Positions 43,979 through 52,902 of a stretch of DNA of 59,741 bases are shown in pieces. The stretch covers positions 1-59,741 of the forward strand of contig CALAYL010000071.1 of NCBI GenBank assembly GCA_937894725.1. The letters are read 5' to 3'. The notes beneath the pieces are model-generated. The model had not been told where the DNA came from, searched no databases, and saw nothing but the letters and a program-made list of their open reading frames with translations. The stretch is from an uncultured Bacteroidota bacterium. GTDB lineage: Bacteria > Bacteroidota > Bacteroidia > Chitinophagales > LD1. The translations under genes were made by a program, and so were the position numbers. Position 1 is the stretch's first letter. Every line of letters begins with the position of its first letter.

Positions 43979-46900
43979 TTATCGCATCAAGGCAAATGAT
44001 CCTTCTTTAAAAAGTTGCTTTTTCTTGCCAGGATTTTGTGGATCAGGGATGCTCACTTTGATAAAGTAAACATAGGTTTCTACAGGCTGGTCAATTCCTT
44101 TCGATTTCCCATCCCATCCAGCAGCAGTATCATTGTACAAGAGTGCCCCCCATCTGTTGTATATTCTAAACTCTAATACTTCTATCTCTGGCGAATTGCC
44201 AAAAGCAACATAAAAGAATTTATCATTTACGCCATCACCATTTGGTGAAAACGCAGTAGGCATTTCAAACAGATTTTTTGTAGGTACAATTACAAAAACA
44301 TTGGCGGTAGATATACATGGTTTGCTAAATGGTGTATAAGTAGCCGTGACCATGTGTAATGTATTTACTACATCATTAACTAAAGGCTTAGGACAGTTAT
44401 CACAACTCAATGTATTATCTGGGGTCCAATCGTATGAAGTTACATTACCAACAGTAAATACTTCAATATAATTGTCTATACCTGGTATCTGATATACCGT
44501 ATCTTGTACTGCCGATATAGCTAACTGGCTAGGCTGTGTCATGGTAACAGGGAATGTAGCCTCGCATCCTGATGCGTCTTTTGCCGTGATAGTATAAGTA
44601 CCTACATCTAGCGTATCAAATATAGATTTAGTGTCAAATGCACCTCCGTTAAATGAATACGTATAAGGGCCAGTAGCCCCAGATGCCGTGATTATGACTC
44701 TTCCGTCTTTGTAGTTGAAACAGTTGATTGAATCTACCACCAAGCTAGCCGTAAGCGCTGTGCGCTCAGTCATTTGAGCAGAAGTGGTGTCTTTACAACC
44801 CAACGCATCTATAACCGTAATGTTATAAGTACCAGCAGCTACATTGGTCGCTACATTAGTTGAGCTTACATTAGGAGACCATGTATAAGTCAATGGCCCG
44901 TTTGTAGCCGTAGCATTCAATGTGATTTGGCCAGTAGCACTACCATTACATTTCACATCTACAATAGTGGCAGCCGTAAAGTTTATGTGTTGTGCTGGAG
45001 GCGTTAAACAATATTGCTGTGAAGTATTACACCCCTTGTTATCTACCACAGATACAGTATAGCATCCAGCATCTACATTTGTCAAGTTTTTGCCTTGCTG
45101 CACAGGTACCGAACTCCATGTAAATACATAGCCGCCATTGCCGCCACCTGCATCTACCTCTATAGCTCCATCACCAAACTTAGCACATGTAGGATTATTG
45201 CCATTAAGTGAATCTAAGAATAGCACATTTGGCTGAGAAATAAAGAAGTATTGTGTTGACATACAGCCTGCTCCATCGGTAGAAACAACCTTGTACCACC
45301 CTGCTGCCAAAGCCGAAGGATTTACGGTGTTTACACCCGCACTGTCTGTCCATACATTAGTCACTGTACCTACTGCATTAAAGCTTTGTAAACTAGCCGT
45401 ACCATTTGATTCGCCATTACAAGCCACTGGAGTGGTATTATTTACAAATGTACTAAACGAACCAGGATCTGGACTAATAGCAAAAGAAACTGAATCTCTA
45501 CATCCAGTATTTGCATTTTGTACTGTCAAAGAATAAGTACCTACAGCTAAGCTACCAAGATTATCAGTAAGAGAAGCAGTAGGTCCAGTAGTAGCACCTG
45601 ATGACCAGAAATAAGTCAAAGCAGGATTATTGGCAACAACAGTAGCTGTTGCTGTACCCAATGCGCTACAAGTAGTCGTGGTAGTAGCTACAGAAATACT
45701 GAATTGATTTGCTACAACTTGAATCGATGCAGTATCTCTACAAGTTCCATTTTGATTTAATGCGGTTAATAGATAGGTAGTTGTAGTACTTGGTTTCACT
45801 TGTATGATAGTATCATTAGCACTACCTATTATACCTGTATTGGGAGTCCATGAATAGGATACCCCATTAGCAACCGAAGCAGTCAATGTGACTGAATTCG
45901 AATTAGGGCAAATGCCATTGGCAGATGCTGTAATATTCGTAATATCTGGTGTAGGATCTACAACTATTTTTAATGTATCTGAAAGTGACCCTCCACAGCA
46001 GTTGGTTTCAAAAGTTAGGATAAAGTTCACATCTTCTAATGTATTGAAAGTATATGCAATCGAGTCAAACTGAGCACCATTAAAATTAGTAATCACAGCA
46101 CCAGTTACAGCGTTTTGTGCTTGCCAATTATAAACGTAGGCTATGCCACCATTCAGTGGATAGATATTAGCCGAAGTACCTTGACAAACTCTATATTCGC
46201 CTTGTACAAATGGTGCATCAGTAGAAAGGTCTGGCTTAAGGTTTGATGAAACAATAATGTTACCAAAGCCTGTATATCGCCCACCTATAGTGTAGTCCAC
46301 ATCTTTTCTACCAAAAGTAGTATATTGAGTAGTAGCTGATGAAGAAGCCAATACTGATGAAGGAGTACCTGTAGTAAATGTCCAATTACCAGCCGCAGCT
46401 GCTGTATGAATCACATCGGTATTGGTACAAGAGATGTCATCTTTGATAATAGTAGGTTGTGCTGCTAAGCCAAAATTGCTACTAGCATTGCATCCAGAAG
46501 CAGCAGCTATTACAGACAAAACTCCATTATTATCTATAGTCAATTGGTTTGCTCCTGTGTTATAATAAATTTGACAAGTAATGCCTGCTTGGCCAGCCCC
46601 CCCTGAACCGCCATCGCCTCCTCTTCCACCATTTCCACCATCTCCGGGGGTGTTATCACAATCCCCACCAAATCCATCTTCATATCCTTGGCCACCTGTG
46701 CCTCCGTTTGCTCCTAGACCAGCAGCACCCCCAGCTCCTCCAGCTCCAGCAGTACCCGCCTGAATATTGCAATCAATCACTTGGCCTCCTATTCCATTTG
46801 TATTTAGAAATAAACCAAATGCACCTCCTCCACCATAGCCGCCAGAACCGCCAGAACCTGCACCTCCTCCAGAACCACCAGAGCCACCACCGCCCCCATC

Positions 46901-49441
46901 AGTACCAGTAGCACCGCCATTTCCACCACCGCCACCACCGCCAGAGCCAGCTACACCTGCAGTACCATTTCCTCCCTGTGAGCCAGGTTGAAAGAAATTT
47001 CCTACTACACCTCCTACCCCACCTAATGAGCCATTCCCTCCATTTACACCATTTCCTCCATTTCCTCCCGGACCTCCATAGTTACTTGTATTGCCAAAAG
47101 TGGCAGCACATCCCGTTGCCCCATTTCCTTTTGAACCTCCGAGTCCTGGATTAGGTCCCGAGCCAGCAGCGCCTGAGTTTCCATCACTACCAGAAAAGAA
47201 TCCACTAGCTCCACCTCGTCCTCCTGCTCCACCTGCATTTGGCCCAGCTGGTGCAGCGGCCCCATTTCGTCCAGAGGCATTTAATCCATTAGCACCTGCT
47301 ACACCTGAAGTGCCGGCAGCGCCTGAATTTCCCGCTCCAGCATTTCCCGCCAAGAGCTGTGTTCTCACAAATTTGTAATTTGTACAATTGTCTAAAATCA
47401 CTGCGTAAGTTGAAATACCTACATTACCTGTTGTGTTTACTGGTGCATCTGCTACCTGTATAGTTAAATCTTGAAAACGCAGATTATCTTGTCCTAGCGA
47501 TGAGATAGCCACCAATCTTGGTGATGCACCTGTAGCGTCTTCCACATTTAAATTAGAACGCAAAATAGTGGTAGCTCCCGCCAAACTTGTTTTTCTCCAA
47601 CTATTAGCTGGGTCATATCCACCCTCTAAAGTGATATTACTCGTAAGATTAGTGATTGGATTATCTATAGTATATGTGCCCACAGCCATCTTGATCACTG
47701 TGCCAAAACATGCCGCTTTTATAATAGCACCTTGTAAAGATAATGGGCTCGTTTTAGTACCATCTGCTGTATCTGTACCTGTTGGAGATGCAAAAACCAC
47801 ATTACACACATTGGCAGTAGGCGTTGGGATAGTCGCTTTTACGCTATCTATGGTAACACATCCTGCAGGTGTAGTAGCCGTGACGTAGTAAGTAGTACTT
47901 GCTATTGGTGAAACAGTAATTGAGTTTGTTACACCTCCTGTACTCCAAACATAATTAGTTCCAGCGACATTGCTAGTAGCCGCAAAAGTAACAGGGCTAC
48001 CAGCACATACAAATGCATTTCTGTTTGTGATAGTAAGCGTAGGTTTTGGGTTTACTGTAATGATAACAGGTTGAGAAAGTACACAACCATCAGGAAATTC
48101 TGCATTAGCTAAATAAGTAGTTGTAGAGACTGGACTAGCCGTAGTATTAAGCGAGGTAGCTGACGCTATAGCAGCATTTGGTGTCCAATAAAAACTTGAA
48201 TATCCAGATGATGGAGTAGCAGTGAGCGCTGCTGGCTGACCAGGGCAAATGGCAGTAGCTGTGCCCGCAGTAAGCGTATGTGGAGCAGGTACTACATTTA
48301 TAAAATACGAATAAGTAGAAACGCCTACCAATGGACATGAGTTGTCTTTTACGGTGATAGTGAAAAAATTGCTACCAATATCCGCAGCTGTAGGCGTCCA
48401 ACAAAACTGAACTTTGGGATTCGTAGTATTATTTCCAGTAACTACAAACGTACCTGAAGGTATGCCATTATTCCAAGTTACATTTACTAAGTTGTTGTCT
48501 GGGTCAGTTACGTCTATATTTAAACAAATAGTACTATTTACACAACCAGTATAATTATAATTTGTAGAACCTCCAGAACCAGAAGCTACAGGATTATTAT
48601 TTCCTGTACAGAAAGTAGAATTAGTGGTTACATTAAATTGTACATCACGTATAATCTCGCCTATTTTCACTCCATTTCTATACTCTTCTACTAGCACGCA
48701 TATCACTGCTACTTGTTGGGTAGTAGGAGTAAACGACACCTGTCCAGTGCGCGAGTCGATAGTAATGCCACTTGCGGTAGTGAGGGGGTTAGTTCCTGAA
48801 AATGGACTATTATAACTCACCGATGAACCCTGACCTTGATAGCAATTTGATAATGAAAAAACCAATGAGTCTCCATCGGGATCAGAAGCTCCGTGATTAT
48901 ACAATACGGGTCTTCCTGCACACACAATAGAGGTAGGTGCTACACCAAATACTGGTGAAGAGTTACAGCCTAAATTATTGTTGTTTTTAAGCAAAGCAGA
49001 TAAACTCATATTTTGACTGCTCCCGCTATTAAGTGTAGTGATAGCATTATTTCTACAACAAAAATTCCAATTCAAAATCCAGTCGCCTGCCTGGCAGCCT
49101 GCGGGTAGATTCAAAATGCCTGAATAAATATACTCTTCTACACCAAATGGGCCATTGCCATTACAACTTGTTGCCTGACCAGGACAAACAGGCGTAATAT
49201 CTACTGGCCCCGATGTTTTGTTTAATGTTATTGATCCGCTCACATTACACGTACTAGAGGAATATGTAACTGTATGTGAGCTCTCCATACTAATTCCCTT
49301 ACAATCTCGGTAAAGCTTTAGGAATACACGATACTGATTGGGGCCTATGCACTGATAAGTTACATCTCCACCAAGTAAGTGTGACGCAAATGTGCTTTGA
49401 ATACTAAAAAAAACAAGGAGTGCGAGTAAGATTTTTTTCAT
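43979..49441 (-). CDS. Giant T9SS type B surface protein with PGRS-like glycine-rich domain
   Basis: 1820 aa. Signal peptide MKKILLALLVFFSIQSTFA, then beta-sandwich domains (SHLLGGDVTYQCIGPNQYRVFL, a start common to large Bacteroidota adhesins) to about 560. A segment with ASPTGTDTADGTKTSPLSLQGAI, VGTYTI and NITLEGGYD (about 565-700) looks like the first turns of a parallel beta-helix. At about 700-955 it runs into a low-complexity Gly/Ala/Asn/Ser block. SprB-like repeats follow (CNGESNGTASLQ, VKCNGSATGQITL). The C-terminal domain (PTAFSPNGDGVNDKFFY, FRIYNRWGALLYN, GWDGKSKG) is the gliding-motility type B sorting signal. Likely a surface filament or adhesin. Confidence 0.92.
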   Translation of the reverse strand: MKKILLALLVFFSIQSTFASHLLGGDVTYQCIGPNQYRVFLKLYRDCKGISMESSHTVTYSSSTCNVSGSITLNKTSGPVDITPVCPGQATSCNGNGPFGVEEYIYSGILNLPAGCQAGDWILNWNFCCRNNAITTLNSGSSQNMSLSALLKNNNNLGCNSSPVFGVAPTSIVCAGRPVLYNHGASDPDGDSLVFSLSNCYQGQGSSVSYNSPFSGTNPLTTASGITIDSRTGQVSFTPTTQQVAVICVLVEEYRNGVKIGEIIRDVQFNVTTNSTFCTGNNNPVASGSGGSTNYNYTGCVNSTICLNIDVTDPDNNLVNVTWNNGIPSGTFVVTGNNTTNPKVQFCWTPTAADIGSNFFTITVKDNSCPLVGVSTYSYFINVVPAPHTLTAGTATAICPGQPAALTATPSSGYSSFYWTPNAAIASATSLNTTASPVSTTTYLANAEFPDGCVLSQPVIITVNPKPTLTITNRNAFVCAGSPVTFAATSNVAGTNYVWSTGGVTNSITVSPIASTTYYVTATTPAGCVTIDSVKATIPTPTANVCNVVFASPTGTDTADGTKTSPLSLQGAIIKAACFGTVIKMAVGTYTIDNPITNLTSNITLEGGYDPANSWRKTSLAGATTILRSNLNVEDATGASPRLVAISSLGQDNLRFQDLTIQVADAPVNTTGNVGISTYAVILDNCTNYKFVRTQLLAGNAGAGNSGAAGTSGVAGANGLNASGRNGAAAPAGPNAGGAGGRGGASGFFSGSDGNSGAAGSGPNPGLGGSKGNGATGCAATFGNTSNYGGPGGNGGNGVNGGNGSLGGVGGVVGNFFQPGSQGGNGTAGVAGSGGGGGGGNGGATGTDGGGGGSGGSGGGAGSGGSGGYGGGGAFGLFLNTNGIGGQVIDCNIQAGTAGAGGAGGAAGLGANGGTGGQGYEDGFGGDCDNTPGDGGNGGRGGDGGSGGAGQAGITCQIYYNTGANQLTIDNNGVLSVIAAASGCNASSNFGLAAQPTIIKDDISCTNTDVIHTAAAAGNWTFTTGTPSSVLASSSATTQYTTFGRKDVDYTIGGRYTGFGNIIVSSNLKPDLSTDAPFVQGEYRVCQGTSANIYPLNGGIAYVYNWQAQNAVTGAVITNFNGAQFDSIAYTFNTLEDVNFILTFETNCCGGSLSDTLKIVVDPTPDITNITASANGICPNSNSVTLTASVANGVSYSWTPNTGIIGSANDTIIQVKPSTTTTYLLTALNQNGTCRDTASIQVVANQFSISVATTTTTCSALGTATATVVANNPALTYFWSSGATTGPTASLTDNLGSLAVGTYSLTVQNANTGCRDSVSFAISPDPGSFSTFVNNTTPVACNGESNGTASLQSFNAVGTVTNVWTDSAGVNTVNPSALAAGWYKVVSTDGAGCMSTQYFFISQPNVLFLDSLNGNNPTCAKFGDGAIEVDAGGGNGGYVFTWSSVPVQQGKNLTNVDAGCYTVSVVDNKGCNTSQQYCLTPPAQHINFTAATIVDVKCNGSATGQITLNATATNGPLTYTWSPNVSSTNVATNVAAGTYNITVIDALGCKDTTSAQMTERTALTASLVVDSINCFNYKDGRVIITASGATGPYTYSFNGGAFDTKSIFDTLDVGTYTITAKDASGCEATFPVTMTQPSQLAISAVQDTVYQIPGIDNYIEVFTVGNVTSYDWTPDNTLSCDNCPKPLVNDVVNTLHMVTATYTPFSKPCISTANVFVIVPTKNLFEMPTAFSPNGDGVNDKFFYVAFGNSPEIEVLEFRIYNRWGALLYNDTAAGWDGKSKGIDQPVETYVYFIKVSIPDPQNPGKKKQLFKEGSFALMR
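46570..47345 (-). repeat. Glycine-rich low-complexity coding repeat
   Basis: About 255 codons of the giant protein (residues about 700-955) encode runs such as GGAGGRGGASG, GGNGGNGVNGGNG and GGGGSGGSGGGAGSGG, interrupted by one short non-repetitive beta-like segment (FGLFLNTNGIGGQVIDCNIQAG). Dimeric GG-x triplets resemble PE-PGRS or collagen/silk-like sequences and could form a polyglycine-II-type stack extending the beta-helix next to it. Confidence 0.8.
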
Positions 49442-49633
49442 GGTCTATGGTGTTTTTGGATGCGTAAAATAGTAGTTTTATCTTATTTAAGAAACATATG
49501 CTAAAAAAAGATATGCCCATATGATTCCTAAATGCAGTTCTAAAGACGATACATAATGAAAAATGGTTGCAAAGTTTGAAATGAGTAAAGTATTATCCAA
49601 AAAAACTATCTTCGACTTTCATCCCCAAAAAAC

Positions 49634-50998
49634 ATGGCTTCACTTTTAGACAAAATTGCCAGCTTCCCTAAAGCTGCTCCTTATATTATAGGCACAGAAA
49701 CTGCCGAGAGATTTAGCTTTTATGGTATGAAAGCTATTTTGACTACATTTCTGATATCGCAATTCTTTAACCCTACCAACGATTTGGGTCTTAGCAAAGA
49801 AGCTGAAGCGCATGCCAATGAGGTGACCCACTTTTTTGTAGCAATGGTCTATTTGTGCGCTATACTTGGTGGCCTTTTGGCCGATTATATTTTAGGTCGA
49901 TACTGGACGATCATTTTGCTCTCCATTGTTTATTGTATAGGTCATGCGTGCTTAGCTATTTTCGAAACGAATTATGAACTATTTTATACAGGTCTAATGC
50001 TGATAGCTGTGGGAGCAGGTGGCGTAAAACCCAATGTCTCAGTAATGGTGGGCGACCAATTTGAAAACGAATCAGATCAAAACATCTCAAAGCTATACGA
50101 TATATTTTATTTTGGTATCAATCTGGGCGCATTTTTCTCTATGCTCATCACTCCATTGTTAAAAAAACACGCTTCTCCAGCAGTGGCATTTGGTGTGCCG
50201 GGCATCTTGATGGCTATAGCGTTGATAATATTTATAGCAGGTACAAAAAAATACAAAATCAAAAAACCATCTGACACTAAAAAAGAAATGAAGGGAGTAT
50301 CCATTTTGTCGCAGCTAAAAAGTGTTTGGAAAGTAATGGTGGTATTTTGCTTTATCCCTATTTTTTGGGCTCTATATGATCAAAATGGCTCTGAATGGGT
50401 CATTCAAGCACAACACAAAAATATGGATTTGCTCTTCTTAGGTGTCACATGGCTACCCGAACAAGTACAGACTGTCAATGCGCTTTTGATATTGATTCTC
50501 ATCCCCATATTTACGTTTGGGATATATCCATTTTTACAAAACAAGGGCATCAAAACCACTGCATTGCGCAAATTTGGGTGGGGACTTGCCCTCACTGCGC
50601 TTACTTTTGCCTACTCCGCATGGATTCAACATCAGCTCGACTCTGGCATTCGGCTCAATATCGGTTGGCAGCTTTTTGCATATTTAATGATTACTGTCGC
50701 AGAGATTTTAGTGTCGATCACTGGACTTGAATATTCATTTTCAAAAGCCCCAGCGAGTATGAAGAGCACCATCATGTCGATTTTCTTTTTTACCATATTC
50801 TTAGGCAATATGTTAGTGGTGTATATCAATCAAAGTATTCAGCAACAGGGCTTTTTTAGTCAATATCAAGGCACAGCTTATTTTCTACTGTTTGCGGGTA
50901 TCATGGTAGTCAATACAGTGCTTTATCTCCTAGCCGTGAAAGTCTTCAAGATTGAAGATACAGATACTAGCCAAAATGTGCTAGCCGATTTGCATTGA
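49634..50998 (+). CDS. POT/PTR family peptide transporter
   Basis: 454 aa, a multi-pass membrane protein of the proton-dependent oligopeptide family. The E-x-x-E-R-F-x-x-Y signature is present as GTETAERFSFYGMKAIL in helix 1. The PTR2-type motifs GGLLADYILGRYWTI (helix 2/3) and DIFYFGINLGAFFSML (helix 5) are also present. It should import di- and tripeptides with protons across the inner membrane. It is slightly shorter than many POTs but has the expected hydrophobic segments to the end. lysA follows 49 bases downstream on the same strand, though cotranscription is uncertain. Confidence 0.92.
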   Translation: MASLLDKIASFPKAAPYIIGTETAERFSFYGMKAILTTFLISQFFNPTNDLGLSKEAEAHANEVTHFFVAMVYLCAILGGLLADYILGRYWTIILLSIVYCIGHACLAIFETNYELFYTGLMLIAVGAGGVKPNVSVMVGDQFENESDQNISKLYDIFYFGINLGAFFSMLITPLLKKHASPAVAFGVPGILMAIALIIFIAGTKKYKIKKPSDTKKEMKGVSILSQLKSVWKVMVVFCFIPIFWALYDQNGSEWVIQAQHKNMDLLFLGVTWLPEQVQTVNALLILILIPIFTFGIYPFLQNKGIKTTALRKFGWGLALTALTFAYSAWIQHQLDSGIRLNIGWQLFAYLMITVAEILVSITGLEYSFSKAPASMKSTIMSIFFFTIFLGNMLVVYINQSIQQQGFFSQYQGTAYFLLFAGIMVVNTVLYLLAVKVFKIEDTDTSQNVLADLH

Positions 50999-51046
50999 CC
51001 TCAATTTAAATCTGTAATTTCTATATTCGCCCACAAAAAAAACAAG

Positions 51047-52279
51047 ATGCTCGAACTAACCGGTAAAGAATATACTATAGGTGGAATCTCTGCTTTGTCA
51101 CTTTGTGAAAAATATGATACTCCACTCTATGTTTACAATACGGCCATCATGGAAAGACAATATAATCGATTGATGTCTGCCTTTTCTGCTACTCCACCCA
51201 AGATTAAATTTGCTTGCAAGGCATTAAATAATATCAATGTTTTACGCTTTTTTAAAAAATTGGGATTGGGACTAGATTGTGTATCTATACAAGAGGTGTG
51301 GTTGGGTTTAAAAGCAGGATTTGACCCAATACAAATTATGTACACCCCCAACTGTGTATCGATGGCAGAAATCGAACTGGCGGTGAAAGAGGGCGTACAA
51401 ATCAATATCGACAACACCTCTATACTAGAGCAGTTTGGCGCAAAATATGGCAACACCGTACCAGTATGTGTTCGTATCAATCCACATGTAATGGCTGGTG
51501 GAAATCTCAATATATCGACAGGTCATATCGATTCAAAATTTGGTATCTCGATTTATCAAATGCGCCATGTAGAGCGCATTGTAAATAGTACAGGACTAGT
51601 CGTAAACGGCCTGCACATGCACACTGGTTCTGATATTTTAGATGTTGAAGTTTTCCTTCGTGGAGCGGAAATTTTATTTGAGCAAACACAGTTTTTCAAA
51701 GATCTCCAATTTGTCGATTTTGGCTCTGGATTCAAAGTTCCTTACAAGCCCGATGACTATGCTACTGACATCGAAGAACTAGGACAAAAACTAGGTTCTC
51801 GTTTTCAGGAATTTTGCAAATCTTATGGCCGCGATTTAGACCTTTGGTTTGAGCCAGGCAAGTTTTTAGTCAGTGAATCGGGTACGTTTTTAACTAAAGT
51901 AAATGTGTTAAAACAAACTACGGCAGCGGTATTTGTAGGCATTGACTCTGGACTAAATCACCTTATCAGACCTATGTTTTACAACGGCTATCACCACATT
52001 ACCAATGTGTCAAACCCACAAGGTGTGCCCCGTATTTATACCGTAGTAGGCTATATCTGCGAAACGGATACTTTTGCATGGGATAGAAGAGTAAATGAGG
52101 TGAAAGAAGGCGATATCATTGCATTTCACAATGCTGGAGCATATGGCATCACTATGGCAAGCAACTATAACTCACGATTCAGACCAGCTGAAGTGTTGAT
52201 ACACCAAGGCAAAGACTATCTCATTCGTCAACGAGAATCTATGGATGACCTACTTCGAAATCAAGTAGAAGTACTGTAG
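51047..52279 (+). CDS. lysA: Diaminopimelate decarboxylase
   Basis: 410 aa. Fold-type III PLP barrel with the lysine in IKFACKALNN (K58), HMHTGSDI, the glycine-rich DFGSGFKVPY, EPGKFLVSESG, and the substrate-binding CET segment in VGYICETDTFAWDR. LysA makes lysine from meso-diaminopimelate. It is distinct from the paralogous arginine decarboxylase at 36222-37613, which lacks the CET arrangement. Its 3' end overlaps the convergent transporter gene by 19 bases. Confidence 0.92.
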   Translation: MLELTGKEYTIGGISALSLCEKYDTPLYVYNTAIMERQYNRLMSAFSATPPKIKFACKALNNINVLRFFKKLGLGLDCVSIQEVWLGLKAGFDPIQIMYTPNCVSMAEIELAVKEGVQINIDNTSILEQFGAKYGNTVPVCVRINPHVMAGGNLNISTGHIDSKFGISIYQMRHVERIVNSTGLVVNGLHMHTGSDILDVEVFLRGAEILFEQTQFFKDLQFVDFGSGFKVPYKPDDYATDIEELGQKLGSRFQEFCKSYGRDLDLWFEPGKFLVSESGTFLTKVNVLKQTTAAVFVGIDSGLNHLIRPMFYNGYHHITNVSNPQGVPRIYTVVGYICETDTFAWDRRVNEVKEGDIIAFHNAGAYGITMASNYNSRFRPAEVLIHQGKDYLIRQRESMDDLLRNQVEVL

Positions 52280-52899
52280 ATTTTTCGCCAACTATAAAAT
52301 CCAATTATTGCCAGTAAACCAAAGAGAGCATACTCGATGGCGATGAGATGAACACCTTTCTGAACATACAAACCTATCGACACAAAATCTATAACTATCC
52401 AAAGTAGCCATGTTTCGATTTTTCGTTTAGCCATTAGTAAGGTGGCTATCACACTAGCCGAAGACAAAACAGCATCGAAGTGTAAAAAACTAGCAGGAGA
52501 GATAGATAACAGCGGAGGAAGTGTTTTTGAGAAGAGATAAAAAAGAAAAAAAATACTGCTAAAAAGCAATACCCAGTTTTTATATTCTTCGCTACTTAAT
52601 CTACTGATTTCATTTTCTTTACTCACCGATTTTTGTACCCAAAGCCAAAGTCCATAAGCGGTAGCAAAAAAGTAAAAAATTTGCAAAAGCATATCCGAAT
52701 ACAAAGCGATTTGAAAAAAAATCACCCCAAAACAAACCACATTTACAAAACCAAAATACCATACTGCATTGTGGTTTTTTGTACCAAAATAAACAGAGCA
52801 CAATCCAGTGATGGTACCTAGTAGTTCTATAAAACTAACTGCATAATCACCTAAAAAAAACAACGGCTGCTTAGCATCCCATACTGTGCTATAATCCAT
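52261..52899 (-). CDS. pnuT: PnuC/PnuT-like vitamin transporter (probably thiamine)
   Basis: 212 aa, seven or so hydrophobic segments of the PnuC fold (ELLGTITGLCSVYFGTKNHNAVWYFG at the start, FFATAYGLWLW, then WLLWIVIDFVSIGLYVQKG and IEYALFGLLAIIGFYSW). PnuC-type carriers bring in nicotinamide riboside, riboflavin or thiamine by facilitated diffusion coupled to phosphorylation. Here the gene follows a TonB receptor under a TPP riboswitch, with three bases between them, so thiamine is the probable substrate (PnuT). A thiamine pyrophosphokinase gene is not in the window. Confidence 0.83.
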   Translation of the reverse strand: MDYSTVWDAKQPLFFLGDYAVSFIELLGTITGLCSVYFGTKNHNAVWYFGFVNVVCFGVIFFQIALYSDMLLQIFYFFATAYGLWLWVQKSVSKENEISRLSSEEYKNWVLLFSSIFFLFYLFSKTLPPLLSISPASFLHFDAVLSSASVIATLLMAKRKIETWLLWIVIDFVSIGLYVQKGVHLIAIEYALFGLLAIIGFYSWRKIYSTST

Positions 52900-52902
52900 C
52901 CC

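Noticed and set aside
46581..47378. Proline-rich open frames antisense to the glycine-rich domain
   Set aside because: GGN codons read as CCN/NCC on the other strand produce long proline-rich frames without being genes.
50999..51046. Lysine riboswitch upstream of lysA
   Set aside because: Only 48 bases separate the transporter from lysA, too short for an L-box aptamer (about 170-180 nt), and no L-box motif is seen.
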